A stretch of 18,350 bases of DNA, taken from Lentzea sp. (GTDB taxonomy: Bacteria; Actinomycetota; Actinomycetes; Mycobacteriales; Pseudonocardiaceae). The notes beneath the pieces were generated by a model. The model was not told the DNA's origin. It saw nothing but the letters and a program-made list of their open reading frames with translations, and ran no database searches. Both the position numbers and the translations under genes were made by a program. Positions 12,859-18,350 of the stretch are shown here, in pieces. How positions within the stretch are numbered: position 1 is the stretch's first letter; every line of letters starts with the position of its first letter. Where the stretch lies: contig JASLAV010000083.1 in the NCBI GenBank assembly GCA_030146905.1, positions 1 through 18,350 on the forward strand, given 5' to 3'.

Positions 12859-14018
12859 CAGAGCGTCACCACCAGTGGCGAGACGGGAGCGGGCGCCACG
12901 TCCGGGCCGCGGCGGACCGCACGTGCGATCAACGCCCAGTCGACGCAGGCCAGCACCACGAACAGGGACGTGAACACGATGAGCGACAACAGGATCTGCG
13001 ATGCGTCCACATGCGACACCGCGTCCTCGGTGCGCAGCAGCCCGTTGATCAGCCACGGCTGCCGCCCGATCTCGCGGAACATCCAGCCGAAGATCGCGGC
13101 CGCGAACGGCAGCGGGATCCCGATCACCATGAGGTACAGCGGAAAGCGCAACCGGATCACGGCGTCCCTGATCAGCAACGGCAGCGTGAGCCAGCTGATC
13201 ACGGTCAGCGCCATCCCGATGAGGATCATGAACCCGAGCGGCGCGCCGATCCACGACGCCGCCTCGGACTTGCCCGGCTGGAACCGCTCGATCACCGGGA
13301 ACTGCGCGAACCCCGCGCCGACCAGCAACGGCGTGGCCAGCGCGGTCGTGACCACGCCCATCCGCAGCGACCGCCGGAAGAAGTCGGCCTCGTGGGTGCG
13401 CTTGACGAACTGGTAGGCCGAGACCCCCGTCAGGAACACGCCGCCGGCCGTGATCGCCGCGAAGACCACGTGCATCAGGGCGGAGCCGAACGCCGGGTTG
13501 CTCAGCAGCGCGCCGAAGTCGTCCAGCCGCAGCACGTTCCCGTCGACCCGGTAACCGACGGGGTTCTGCAGGAACGCGTTCGCCGCCATGATCCAGAACG
13601 CCGACGCGAACGCGGTGAGCGCGGTCAGGCAGAGCAGCGAGAGGTGCACCCAGCGGTTGAGCCTGCCCCAGCCGAAGATCCACAGCCCCAGGAACGTGGA
13701 CTCCAGGAAGAACGCGACCAGCGTCTCCAGCGCGAGCGGTGCCCCGAACACGTCACCGGCGTAGGTCGCGAGCCCCGACCAGTTCAGCCCGAACTGGAAC
13801 TCCATCACGATGCCGGTGACGATCCCCAGGGCGTAGTTGATCACGTAGATCCGGCCCCAGAACCGCGTCATCCGCTCGTGCACGGGCGCGCCGGTGATCG
13901 TGAACCGCGTCTGCATGACCACGAGCAGGGTGACCAGGCCGAGCGTGAGCAGCACGAACAGGAAGTGGAACGACGTCGTCGACGCGAACTGGAGGCGGGC
14001 GAGGTCTACTGCGCTCAT
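12858..14018 (-). CDS. cydA: Cytochrome bd oxidase subunit I lacking most of the Q-loop
   Basis: The haem-bearing subunit of a bd-type oxidase, 386 residues against about 450-520 usually. Numbering follows E. coli CydA closely up to residue 250: His18 (E. coli His19), Glu98 and Glu106 in PLALETLVAFFLES (Glu99/Glu107), His183 in LMHVVFAAITAG (His186), and Lys250 in QPGK (Lys252). After Lys250 only 13 residues precede Met264, the best candidate for the haem b558 ligand Met393, whereas E. coli has 140. Thus nearly the whole periplasmic quinol-binding loop is lost, and counterparts of Glu257 and Arg391 are not visible. The later GRQPW motif (318-322) is intact. ATG 14018 has TAGCGT eight bases upstream and no ribosome-binding site, suggesting leaderless expression. 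First gene of cydABDC. Confidence 0.88.
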   Translation of the reverse strand: MSAVDLARLQFASTTSFHFLFVLLTLGLVTLLVVMQTRFTITGAPVHERMTRFWGRIYVINYALGIVTGIVMEFQFGLNWSGLATYAGDVFGAPLALETLVAFFLESTFLGLWIFGWGRLNRWVHLSLLCLTALTAFASAFWIMAANAFLQNPVGYRVDGNVLRLDDFGALLSNPAFGSALMHVVFAAITAGGVFLTGVSAYQFVKRTHEADFFRRSLRMGVVTTALATPLLVGAGFAQFPVIERFQPGKSEAASWIGAPLGFMILIGMALTVISWLTLPLLIRDAVIRLRFPLYLMVIGIPLPFAAAIFGWMFREIGRQPWLINGLLRTEDAVSHVDASQILLSLIVFTSLFVVLACVDWALIARAVRRGPDVAPAPVSPLVVTL

Positions 14019-14032
14019 GTGTCGGGACGCTA
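14019..14032 (-). promoter_or_regulatory. Leaderless promoter -10 box for cydABDC
   Basis: On the minus strand TAGCGT (14027-14032) ends eight bases before the cydA ATG. No Shine-Dalgarno motif is present. No Rex-type operator (TTGTGA-N6-TTCACAA) is visible in the 133-bp divergent region. Confidence 0.5.
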
Positions 14033-14083
14033 TGCGTAGCCCGCCTACTTATGGAACGCCTTCCGGACGATACCGGGGAGAAC

Positions 14084-14121
14084 TCAGGGTGGTCCCCCAC
14101 GGGAAAGTTCAGGGGCGGTCC
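14084..14121 (+). repeat. Imperfect direct repeat between cydA and padR
   Basis: TCAGGGTGGTCC (14084-14095) and TCAGGGGCGGTCC (14109-14121) are imperfect copies about 25 bases apart, upstream of the padR -10 box. Roughly two helical turns separate them, which would suit a dimeric regulator such as PadR itself. This is a weak, unproven site. Confidence 0.3.
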
Positions 14122-14137
14122 GGGGTGCCGCGATCAG

Positions 14138-14154
14138 TAGAGTCGCCACCCATG
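14138..14154 (+). promoter_or_regulatory. Leaderless promoter -10 box for the padR operon
   Basis: TAGAGT (14138-14143) fits TANNNT and ends eight bases before ATG 14152. No ribosome-binding site precedes the ATG. It probably drives the five overlapping genes 14152-16378. Confidence 0.55.
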
Positions 14155-14490
14155 AAGCCCGACGCGCTACGCGGCCACCTCGACGCGTTGTTGCTGGCCA
14201 CGCTCGACGGCAGGCAGCTGCACGGCTACGCGATCATCGAGGCGTTGCAGCAGGGCAGCGGTGGTGCGCTGGACCTGCCGACGGGCACGGTCTACCCCGC
14301 GCTCAGGCGGCTGGAGCGGGCGGGCCACGTCGCGAGCGACTGGAGCACGGTCGGCGGCCGCAGGCGCCGCACGTACCGGCTCACGTCGGCGGGCCTGAAG
14401 GCACTGCGCGCCGAACGCGACGCGTGGCGCGAGTTCACGACGGTCATCGACGGCGTGCTGGGAGGGGGCGGGAAATGGGCACAGACGTGA
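14152..14490 (+). CDS. PadR-family transcriptional regulator
   Basis: A 112-residue winged-helix protein. The PadR core is visible from LRGHLDALLLATLDGRQLHGYAII through LPTGTVYPALRRLERAGHV (recognition helix, about 43-61) and the wing GGRRRRTYRLTSAGLKAL. It is short, with a single C-terminal helix (subfamily 2-like). PadR proteins usually repress their own operon and respond to ligands or membrane stress. The gene overlaps the following HAAS-domain membrane protein gene by 16 bp. PadR plus HAAS/permease-prefix pairs are common in Gram-positive bacteria, where the regulator probably controls its membrane partner. It is divergent from cydA, so it might also affect cyd expression. Confidence 0.9.
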   Translation: MKPDALRGHLDALLLATLDGRQLHGYAIIEALQQGSGGALDLPTGTVYPALRRLERAGHVASDWSTVGGRRRRTYRLTSAGLKALRAERDAWREFTTVIDGVLGGGGKWAQT

Positions 14491-15152
14491 TCGACAGGTA
14501 CGTGGCGGACCTCGGGTCGCGGTTGCAGGGGTCGAAGAAACAGGTCCGCGACCTGCTCGTCGAGACCCGCGACAGCCTCGCCGACGCCACGGAGGCCCAC
14601 CTCGGCAGCGGGCTCACCGAGCAGGAGGCCCAGAAGCGCGCCGTCGACGAGTTCGGCCCGGTCCGCGAGATCGCGAACGAGTACCAGGCGGAACTGGCCG
14701 TCGCGTACGGCACGCGCACGCTCATCTGGCTCGCGATCGTCCTGCCGTTGATGCACATGGCGTGGGAGTACGGCCGGATGCTGCTTGTCGGGCCGTGGCA
14801 GGACTTCGGCACGATGCCGCCGTCCTGGTACCTCGTCGTCGCCAAGGCCAACGACCTGACGAGCGGCATCGCGTCAGGGGTGGCGCTGGTCGCGCTGGTG
14901 CTCGGCCGGCTCCTCGCCCGGAAGTACGACACGAAACTGCTGGCCAAGCTGGCCGCGTCGATCGCGCTGCTGGCCGTGGGCGCGGTGCTGACGGGCAACG
15001 CGGCGATCATCGCGGCCACCTGGCACGTCGACCCGGCGCGGCTCGTGCAGTCGCTGCCGATGAGCATCGCGAGTCTCGTCACCTGGATTGTGATCGTTCG
15101 TCTCGGTCTGCTGGCTCGCCGCTGCCTGAGCTGTGCCACGATCGTCGCGTGA
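14475..15152 (+). CDS. HAAS (permease prefix domain 1) membrane protein
   Basis: A 225-residue protein with a soluble N-terminal HAAS/permease-prefix domain (about 1-75: VIDRYVADLGSRLQGSKKQVRDLL, then GLTEQEAQKRAVDEFGPVREIANEY, the typical E-x-G-x-x-x-x-A-x-x-x-FG pattern). Four predicted membrane segments follow, near 82-100, 128-147, 157-182 and 196-214. Such proteins are found with PadR regulators, but their biochemical role is unclear. ATG 14475 is chosen because the HAAS domain starts there and GGAGG (14461-14465) lies nine bases upstream. It overlaps padR by 16 bp, and its TGA overlaps the GTG of the next gene (GTGA), so translation is probably coupled. Confidence 0.82.
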   Translation: MGTDVIDRYVADLGSRLQGSKKQVRDLLVETRDSLADATEAHLGSGLTEQEAQKRAVDEFGPVREIANEYQAELAVAYGTRTLIWLAIVLPLMHMAWEYGRMLLVGPWQDFGTMPPSWYLVVAKANDLTSGIASGVALVALVLGRLLARKYDTKLLAKLAASIALLAVGAVLTGNAAIIAATWHVDPARLVQSLPMSIASLVTWIVIVRLGLLARRCLSCATIVA

Positions 15153-15448
15153 CCAACGCCCTTCTCTACCTGATCGTGATGGTGGCCGTCGCGGCAGTCG
15201 TGTTCCTGCTCGCGGCGTTGGTGTTCGGGCGCGGCGAGGAGCTCGCGCCGCTGCCGCCCGGTGCGTCGCCGACGCGGCTGCCCGCGGACGACATCACCGC
15301 GGAGGACGTCCGCGGCCTGAAGTTCCAGCAGGTGTTCCGCGGCTACAAGATGAGCGAGGTCGACTGGGCGTTGCAGCGGCTCGCGACCGAGGTCGAGGTG
15401 CTGCGGGCGCGCGTCGAGGAGCTGGAGAGCAGTGACCACCGAGCTTGA
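15149..15448 (+). CDS. Small membrane-anchored DivIVA-domain protein (Rv1209-like)
   Basis: A 99-residue protein. An N-terminal membrane helix (about 5-27, LLYLIVMVAVAAVVFLLAAL) is followed by a proline-rich linker. A DivIVA-type N-terminal motif comes next, GLKFQQVFRGYKMSEVD (about 56-72; F-R-G-Y-...-V-D), and a short coiled coil LQRLATEVEVLRARVEELES ends the protein. DivIVA domains recognise curved membrane and recruit polar growth or division proteins; this short form may act as an adaptor. Mycobacteria have the same gene between gpgS and tag. GTG 15149 overlaps the upstream stop by four bases, and the 3' end overlaps the SRPBCC gene by 17 bp. Confidence 0.85.
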   Translation: MTNALLYLIVMVAVAAVVFLLAALVFGRGEELAPLPPGASPTRLPADDITAEDVRGLKFQQVFRGYKMSEVDWALQRLATEVEVLRARVEELESSDHRA

Positions 15449-15833
15449 GCTGAGCGTCGAGGTCGCCGCACCGCCCGACACGATCTTCCGCGCGGTGACC
15501 GACTGGGAACGCCAGTCCGAGTGGGTGTTGGGCACGCGCGTGTCCGTGGTGGAGGGTGACGGCAGGTCGGTCGGCAGTGAGATCGACGCCGTCACGTTCG
15601 GCGTCTCGGACCGCATGCGGATCACGCGCTGGGACCCGCCGCACGCCGTCGAGGTGCTCCACCTCGGGCGCGTCGTGCGCGGCACCGGCGTGTTCGCCGT
15701 GCGCGGCAGCCGTTTCGTGTGGACCGAACGCCTCGACGTGCCGTTCTTCTTCCCCGTGGTGAAGCCGTTCTTCGTGCTGGGGCTGCGCCGTTCGCTGCAG
15801 CGGTTCGCCCGGTTCGCAGAGGAGTACCGGTGA
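15432..15833 (+). CDS. SRPBCC-fold (polyketide cyclase/dehydrase-like) protein
   Basis: A 133-residue protein beginning MTTELELSVEVAAPPDTIFRAV, then TDWERQSEWVLGTRV. This is the usual opening of the START/Bet v1-like SRPBCC superfamily: a beta strand, a short helix pair and a W-x-x-Q-x-E-W motif. The C-terminal long helix FVLGLRRSLQRFARFAEEY closes the hydrophobic ligand pocket. Ligand and function cannot be deduced. GTG 15432 lies five bases after a GGAG (15423-15426) inside the divIVA-like gene. The TGA overlaps the GTG of tag (GTGA), giving tight coupling. It has no signal peptide and is probably cytoplasmic. Confidence 0.8.
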   Translation: MTTELELSVEVAAPPDTIFRAVTDWERQSEWVLGTRVSVVEGDGRSVGSEIDAVTFGVSDRMRITRWDPPHAVEVLHLGRVVRGTGVFAVRGSRFVWTERLDVPFFFPVVKPFFVLGLRRSLQRFARFAEEYR

Positions 15834-16378
15834 TCACCCGCTGCCCGTGGGGCGACTCGACGCCCGACTACGTCGAGTACCACGACACCGAGTGGGGCGT
15901 GGAGCTGCACGGCACCGCCGAGCTGTACGAGCGGATGTCGCTGGAGGCGTTCCAGTCGGGGCTGTCGTGGATCACGATCCTGCGCAAGCGCCCCGCGTTC
16001 CGGGCGGCGTTCGGGGACTTCGACCCGAAGCTGGTCGCGGAGTTCGGACCGGCCGACGTCGAACGCCTGATGGCCGACGCCGGCATCGTCCGCAACCGGC
16101 TCAAGATCGACGCCGCGATCCACAACGCCCGCGTGATCGTCGAGCGGGACGTCGACCTCGACGCGCTGCTGTGGTCGTTCGCTCCTGCGGAGCACGTGCG
16201 CCCGAAGACCGCCGCGGACGTCCCGGCGATCACGGACGAGTCGAAGGCGATGGCCAAGGAGCTGAAGCGCCGCGGCTTCAAGTTCCTCGGCCCCACCACG
16301 TGCTACGCCCTGATGCAGGCCACCGGGATGGTGGACGACCACATCTCGACGTGCTTCCGGGCCGAGCCGCGGGCCTGA
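15830..16378 (+). CDS. tag: DNA-3-methyladenine glycosylase I
   Basis: A helix-hairpin-helix base-excision glycosylase that removes 3-methyladenine from alkylated DNA. It is 182 residues, close to the usual 185-200. The zinc snap is complete: Cys5 (RCPWG), His18 (YHDTEWG), and His171 and Cys175 (DHISTCF). The catalytic-pocket segment MSLEAFQSGLSWITILRKR carries Glu39, equivalent to E. coli Glu38. GIVRNRLKIDAAIHNAR and the GFKFLGPTTCYALMQATGMVDDH helix complete the fold. GTG 15830 overlaps the SRPBCC stop by four bases. It is the last gene of the five-gene overlapping set, and converges on the crotonase gene with a 24-bp gap that shows no terminator. Confidence 0.95.
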   Translation: MITRCPWGDSTPDYVEYHDTEWGVELHGTAELYERMSLEAFQSGLSWITILRKRPAFRAAFGDFDPKLVAEFGPADVERLMADAGIVRNRLKIDAAIHNARVIVERDVDLDALLWSFAPAEHVRPKTAADVPAITDESKAMAKELKRRGFKFLGPTTCYALMQATGMVDDHISTCFRAEPRA

Positions 16379-16402
16379 CCTCCGGCCCGATCGCCCATCA
16401 CG

Positions 16403-17188
16403 CTATCGGCCGATGAACTTCGGGGCGCGCTTGTTCACGAACGCGTCCACGGCCTCGCGGTGGTCCTCGGTCGCGCCGCAGTCGGCCTGGGTGCGGCGCT
16501 CGGCTTCGAGCGCGTCCTCCAGCGTCCCGTCCGCCGCGGCGGCCAGCGCTTCCTTGATCTTCGCGTAGGCCGTGGTCGGGCCGGCGGCCAGCCGGGCGGC
16601 CAGCGCGTGCGCGGTGGGCAGCAGCTCGGCGTCCGGCACGACCTGGTTGACCATGCCGATCCGCAACGCCTCCTCGGCGCCGACCGGCTGGGCGAGCAGC
16701 ATCATCTCCATCGCGCGGCCGTGGCCGATCAGCCTCGGCAGCGTGTACGACGCACCGGAGTCCGCGGTCAGCCCGACGTTCGCGAACGCCATCAGGAACT
16801 TCGCCGACGCGCCCGCGATGCGCAGGTCCGCCGCGTAGGCGAAGGACGCGCCCGCGCCCGCCGCGCTGCCGTTGACCGCCGCGATCACCGGCTTGGGCAT
16901 GCCGACCAGCTCGCGCACGATCGGGTTGTAGTGCTTCTCGACCGTGTTGAGCGGGGCCGGGTCACCGGCCTGCAGCAGCCCGATGTGCTCCTTGAGGTCC
17001 TGGCCCGCGCAGAACGCCCTGCCCGCACCCGTGATCACCACCGCGCGCACCGAGGCGTCCGCCGCCGTCTCCCGCAGCGCGACGAGGAACGACTCCTTCA
17101 GCGAGGTGGTGAAGGCGTTGAACGACTCGGGGCGGTTGAACGTGAACGTGCGCACACCATCGGCGTCGTCGACGAGGAGCTCGGACAC
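16403..17188 (-). CDS. Enoyl-CoA hydratase/isomerase, PaaG-like
   Basis: A 261-residue crotonase-fold enzyme acting on an acyl-CoA. The first oxyanion-hole strand is AFCAGQDLKEH (about 58-68) and the second is AAVNGSAAGAGASFAYAADL (about 103-122). Asp143 in GLTADSGASYTLPRLIG matches the catalytic aspartate of PaaG (1,2-epoxyphenylacetyl-CoA isomerase; Asp136 in E. coli), and no crotonase-type glutamate pair is evident. PaaG-like isomerase or hydratase activity is therefore favoured, but the substrate could be another aromatic or unsaturated acyl-CoA. GTG 17188 follows GGAGG (17192-17196) at short spacing. It is encoded 10 bp after the PaaX-type regulator gene, almost certainly in one operon. 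No other phenylacetate genes lie in the window. Confidence 0.85.
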   Translation of the reverse strand: MSELLVDDADGVRTFTFNRPESFNAFTTSLKESFLVALRETAADASVRAVVITGAGRAFCAGQDLKEHIGLLQAGDPAPLNTVEKHYNPIVRELVGMPKPVIAAVNGSAAGAGASFAYAADLRIAGASAKFLMAFANVGLTADSGASYTLPRLIGHGRAMEMMLLAQPVGAEEALRIGMVNQVVPDAELLPTAHALAARLAAGPTTAYAKIKEALAAAADGTLEDALEAERRTQADCGATEDHREAVDAFVNKRAPKFIGR

Positions 17189-17198
17189 TGGACCTCCA

Positions 17199-17996
17199 TC
17201 AAGCAGTGGAAACGTTGCGCACCGGCCGCAGGCACTCGTCGACGAAACGACTCGTGCCCGGCGCCAGCCGCAGCGTCTGTTCGTCGAAGAACGACGCTGC
17301 CGCGTGCCCCGGCCAGTCCGATGGCAACAGTTCAGCAGGAAGACCGGGATCGCGGAACAGGAACTTCCGCCACGCGTGCAGCAGGCGCTGGGAGGCGGCG
17401 AACGACGCAGCGTCGTCGGTTTCGTCCACAACGGACACCTGTTCGTGCCAGTGCGCCACGAACGCGGCGTAGTCGCGGCCCAGCTCCGCCAGGTCCCAGG
17501 CCTTCTCGGCGAGCTCCGCGTCCTGACCGTCGTGTGAACCGTGAAAAGTTCGTGCGAGAACTTCCTCGGCGGCCAGCACGTCACCCAGTTCGGGGGACGG
17601 CCGGGGCGCGATCCACGTCACAGGACCGAGCGCGCCGTAGCCGAGCAGTTGCAGCGAGGAGGCGAGGTGGTCGCGCGAGTCGCGGCCGGGCAGCTCCTCC
17701 AGCACCACGACGTGCCAGCGACCGTCCCAGGTGGACGGCCGGGTGCGGTAGATGCGGGCAGCGGCCTCGTCGAGCCGTCGTTCCCCGCGAGGTGTCATCG
17801 CGTATCCGGGCCCGTCAGGCAGCCGCACGGGGTGCAGCCAGCCCTGCCGGACCGTGCGCGACACGGCCGTGCGGACGGCCGGCGCGGCGAAACCCAGGGG
17901 GTCGAGCAGCCGGACGAGCGCGGCGATGGTGGCGGCACCACCTCGTTCACGCAGGTGGCCGCCGTAGACGTCGAAGAGCGCGGAACGGGCTCGCAC
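17199..17996 (-). CDS. PaaX-family transcriptional regulator
   Basis: A 265-residue protein. It opens with RARSALFDVYGGHLRERGGAAT, then a winged helix LVRLLDPLGFAAPAVRTAVSRTVRQGWL (about 25-55) and GYAMTPRGERRLDEAAARIY. A central PaaX domain (TWDGRWHVVVLEELPGRDSRDHL) follows, and a C-terminal PaaX_C region (AWRKFLFRDPGLPAELLPSDWPGHAA). This layout is typical of PaaX, a repressor that senses phenylacetyl-CoA in proteobacteria. GTG 17996 is chosen because the conserved N-terminus starts there. There is no ribosome-binding site, and CAGACT (18004-18009) ends seven bases upstream, a near-match to the leaderless -10 box. It probably controls itself and the adjacent PaaG-like gene. The effector is unverified. 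Confidence 0.88.
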   Translation of the reverse strand: MRARSALFDVYGGHLRERGGAATIAALVRLLDPLGFAAPAVRTAVSRTVRQGWLHPVRLPDGPGYAMTPRGERRLDEAAARIYRTRPSTWDGRWHVVVLEELPGRDSRDHLASSLQLLGYGALGPVTWIAPRPSPELGDVLAAEEVLARTFHGSHDGQDAELAEKAWDLAELGRDYAAFVAHWHEQVSVVDETDDAASFAASQRLLHAWRKFLFRDPGLPAELLPSDWPGHAAASFFDEQTLRLAPGTSRFVDECLRPVRNVSTA

Positions 17997-18009
17997 CCTG
18001 CCCAGTCTG
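17997..18009 (-). promoter_or_regulatory. Possible leaderless -10 box for paaX-like operon
   Basis: CAGACT on the minus strand (18004-18009) ends seven bases before GTG 17996. It keeps the conserved A at position 2 and T at position 6 of TANNNT but not the first T. It is included because its spacing equals that of the clearer examples. Confidence 0.35.
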
Positions 18010-18127
18010 TCACGCCGCGCTCCCGGCCGTGCCGGGTCCGCACGTTCGAACGCGATCGAGTCGCTCAGTCGTGCCGAAAGTGTTGCCTTGTCGCGAAAAC
18101 GGGTACTGATCAGGCACAAGTCAAGAT

Positions 18128-18139
18128 CGACAATTGTCG
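18128..18139. promoter_or_regulatory. 12-bp perfect palindrome in the paaX/DUF3117 intergenic region
   Basis: CGACAATTGTCG is a perfect inverted repeat with an AT-rich centre, unusual in this GC-rich DNA. It lies 111 bp upstream of the DUF3117 ATG and 131 bp upstream of the paaX start. It is a candidate operator; PaaX is one possible ligand. Confidence 0.4.
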
Positions 18140-18171
18140 GCAGGACTCGCCAAAAGATCGGTTCGGTTTCG

Positions 18172-18219
18172 CCCCTGAGTCGCGATAGGGGAGAATGGAG
18201 CAGATCCGGCCTGGCCGGA
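18172..18219 (+). promoter_or_regulatory. Leader of the DUF3117 gene with two inverted repeats
   Basis: CCCCT (18172-18176) and AGGGG (18187-18191) form an inverted repeat with a 10-base loop. TCCGGCC-T-GGCCGGA (18205-18219) is a perfect 7+1+7 inverted repeat. Both lie between the palindrome at 18128 and the ribosome-binding site at 18236. The loop of the second is too small for a free RNA hairpin with all pairs, so it is more likely a DNA site or part of a larger leader fold. Confidence 0.4.
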
Positions 18220-18249
18220 CGGGGAAGATGTTGACGGAGGGAGCACGCG

Positions 18250-18350
18250 ATGGCGGCCATGAAGCCCCGGACCGGCGACGGTCCCCTCGAGGTCACCAAG
18301 GAGGGACGCGGCATCGTCATGCGCGTGCCGCTCGAGGGTGGTGGGCGCCT
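18250..18350 (+). CDS. DUF3117 family protein, N-terminal part (continues past window)
   Basis: The 33 complete codons give MAAMKPRTGDGPLEVTKEGR followed by GIVMRVPLEGGGR, nearly identical to the start of the small (about 55-75 residue) actinobacterial DUF3117 protein (Rv1211 in M. tuberculosis). Its function is unknown. ATG 18250 has GGAGG (18236-18240) nine bases upstream. It lies downstream of tag, as in mycobacteria, with the paaX/crotonase pair inserted between. The strong conservation suggests an important housekeeping role. The 3' part is outside the window. Confidence 0.93.
   Translation, partial: MAAMKPRTGDGPLEVTKEGRGIVMRVPLEGGGR

Noticed and set aside
14019..14151. Rex or other redox operator for cydABDC
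   Set aside because: No TTGTGA-N6-TTCACAA-like sequence is visible; only a 4-bp GTAG/CTAC inverted repeat lies nearby, which is too short to support.
14444..16342. Very long open frame on the minus strand opposite the padR-tag operon
   Set aside because: It is antisense to five recognisable proteins, is rich in Arg/Ser/His low-complexity composition and shows no domain. Such frames are expected opposite GC-rich genes.
18043..18052. CGTTCGAACG palindrome as a LexA (SOS) box
   Set aside because: The actinobacterial SOS box has GAAC-N4-GTTC polarity; here GTTC precedes GAAC with no spacer, so it does not fit.
1..18350. tRNA genes, CRISPR arrays, insertion sequences, phage attachment sites
   Set aside because: No repeat-spacer pattern, transposase-like protein, cloverleaf-like sequence or long direct repeat was found on reading both strands.

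Overview
The window is very GC-rich with densely packed, often overlapping genes, many GTG starts and promoters of the leaderless actinobacterial type. Protein sequences and gene order point to an actinobacterium, most likely of the Pseudonocardiales (Saccharothrix/Lentzea/Amycolatopsis-like; inferred without a database search). The backbone matches the conserved mycobacterial neighbourhood fdx-dapC ... dapD-dapE ... LOG ... folP2-gpgS-divIVA-like-tag-DUF3117, but several blocks are inserted in it.

Layout. 1-1258: end of a ferredoxin gene (fdxA), then dapC, overlapping. 1262-2167 (minus): a stand-alone AlbA_2/Schlafen-type protein inserted between dapC and dapD. 2239-4465: divergent dapD (minus) and dapE (plus), so three lysine/diaminopimelate genes lie together. 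4483-5792: two tandem LOG-family phosphoribohydrolases overlapping by one base. 5763-8319 (minus): a secreted CocE/NonD-type serine hydrolase followed by a winged-helix HTH_42 protein. 8320-8436: a compact regulatory region with two CRP-like sites, a 20-bp palindrome and a leaderless promoter. 8437-9686: a miniature dihydropteroate-synthase-like relic in the folP2 position, then gpgS for methylglucose lipopolysaccharide/glucosylglycerate synthesis. 9618-14018 (minus): a complete cydABDC cytochrome bd operon in which all four proteins are unusually short. 14152-16378: five overlapping genes (PadR regulator, HAAS/permease-prefix membrane protein, DivIVA-like membrane protein, SRPBCC protein, 3-methyladenine glycosylase I). 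16403-17996 (minus): PaaX-family regulator plus a PaaG-like crotonase. 18250-end: start of a DUF3117 gene.

The most unusual feature is the miniaturised cyd operon. CydA keeps its haem ligands but has lost almost the whole quinol-binding Q-loop. CydB is about 207 residues. CydD lacks the helical subdomain of its nucleotide-binding domain. CydC lacks the A-loop and Q-loop region. All the losses are in frame, and the operon sits between gpgS and the divIVA-like gene, which are neighbours in mycobacteria. The second notable feature is the 112-residue folP2 relic, which keeps both ends of a dihydropteroate synthase but lacks the catalytic middle. The third is a recurring promoter design: a TANNNT -10 box ending 7 or 8 bases before the start codon at dapD, dapE, the first LOG gene, the folP relic, cydA and padR, with a near-match at paaX.

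No tRNA, rRNA, CRISPR array, insertion sequence or convincing intrinsic terminator was found. No gene-free stretch exceeds 300 bases; the longest is 17997-18249.
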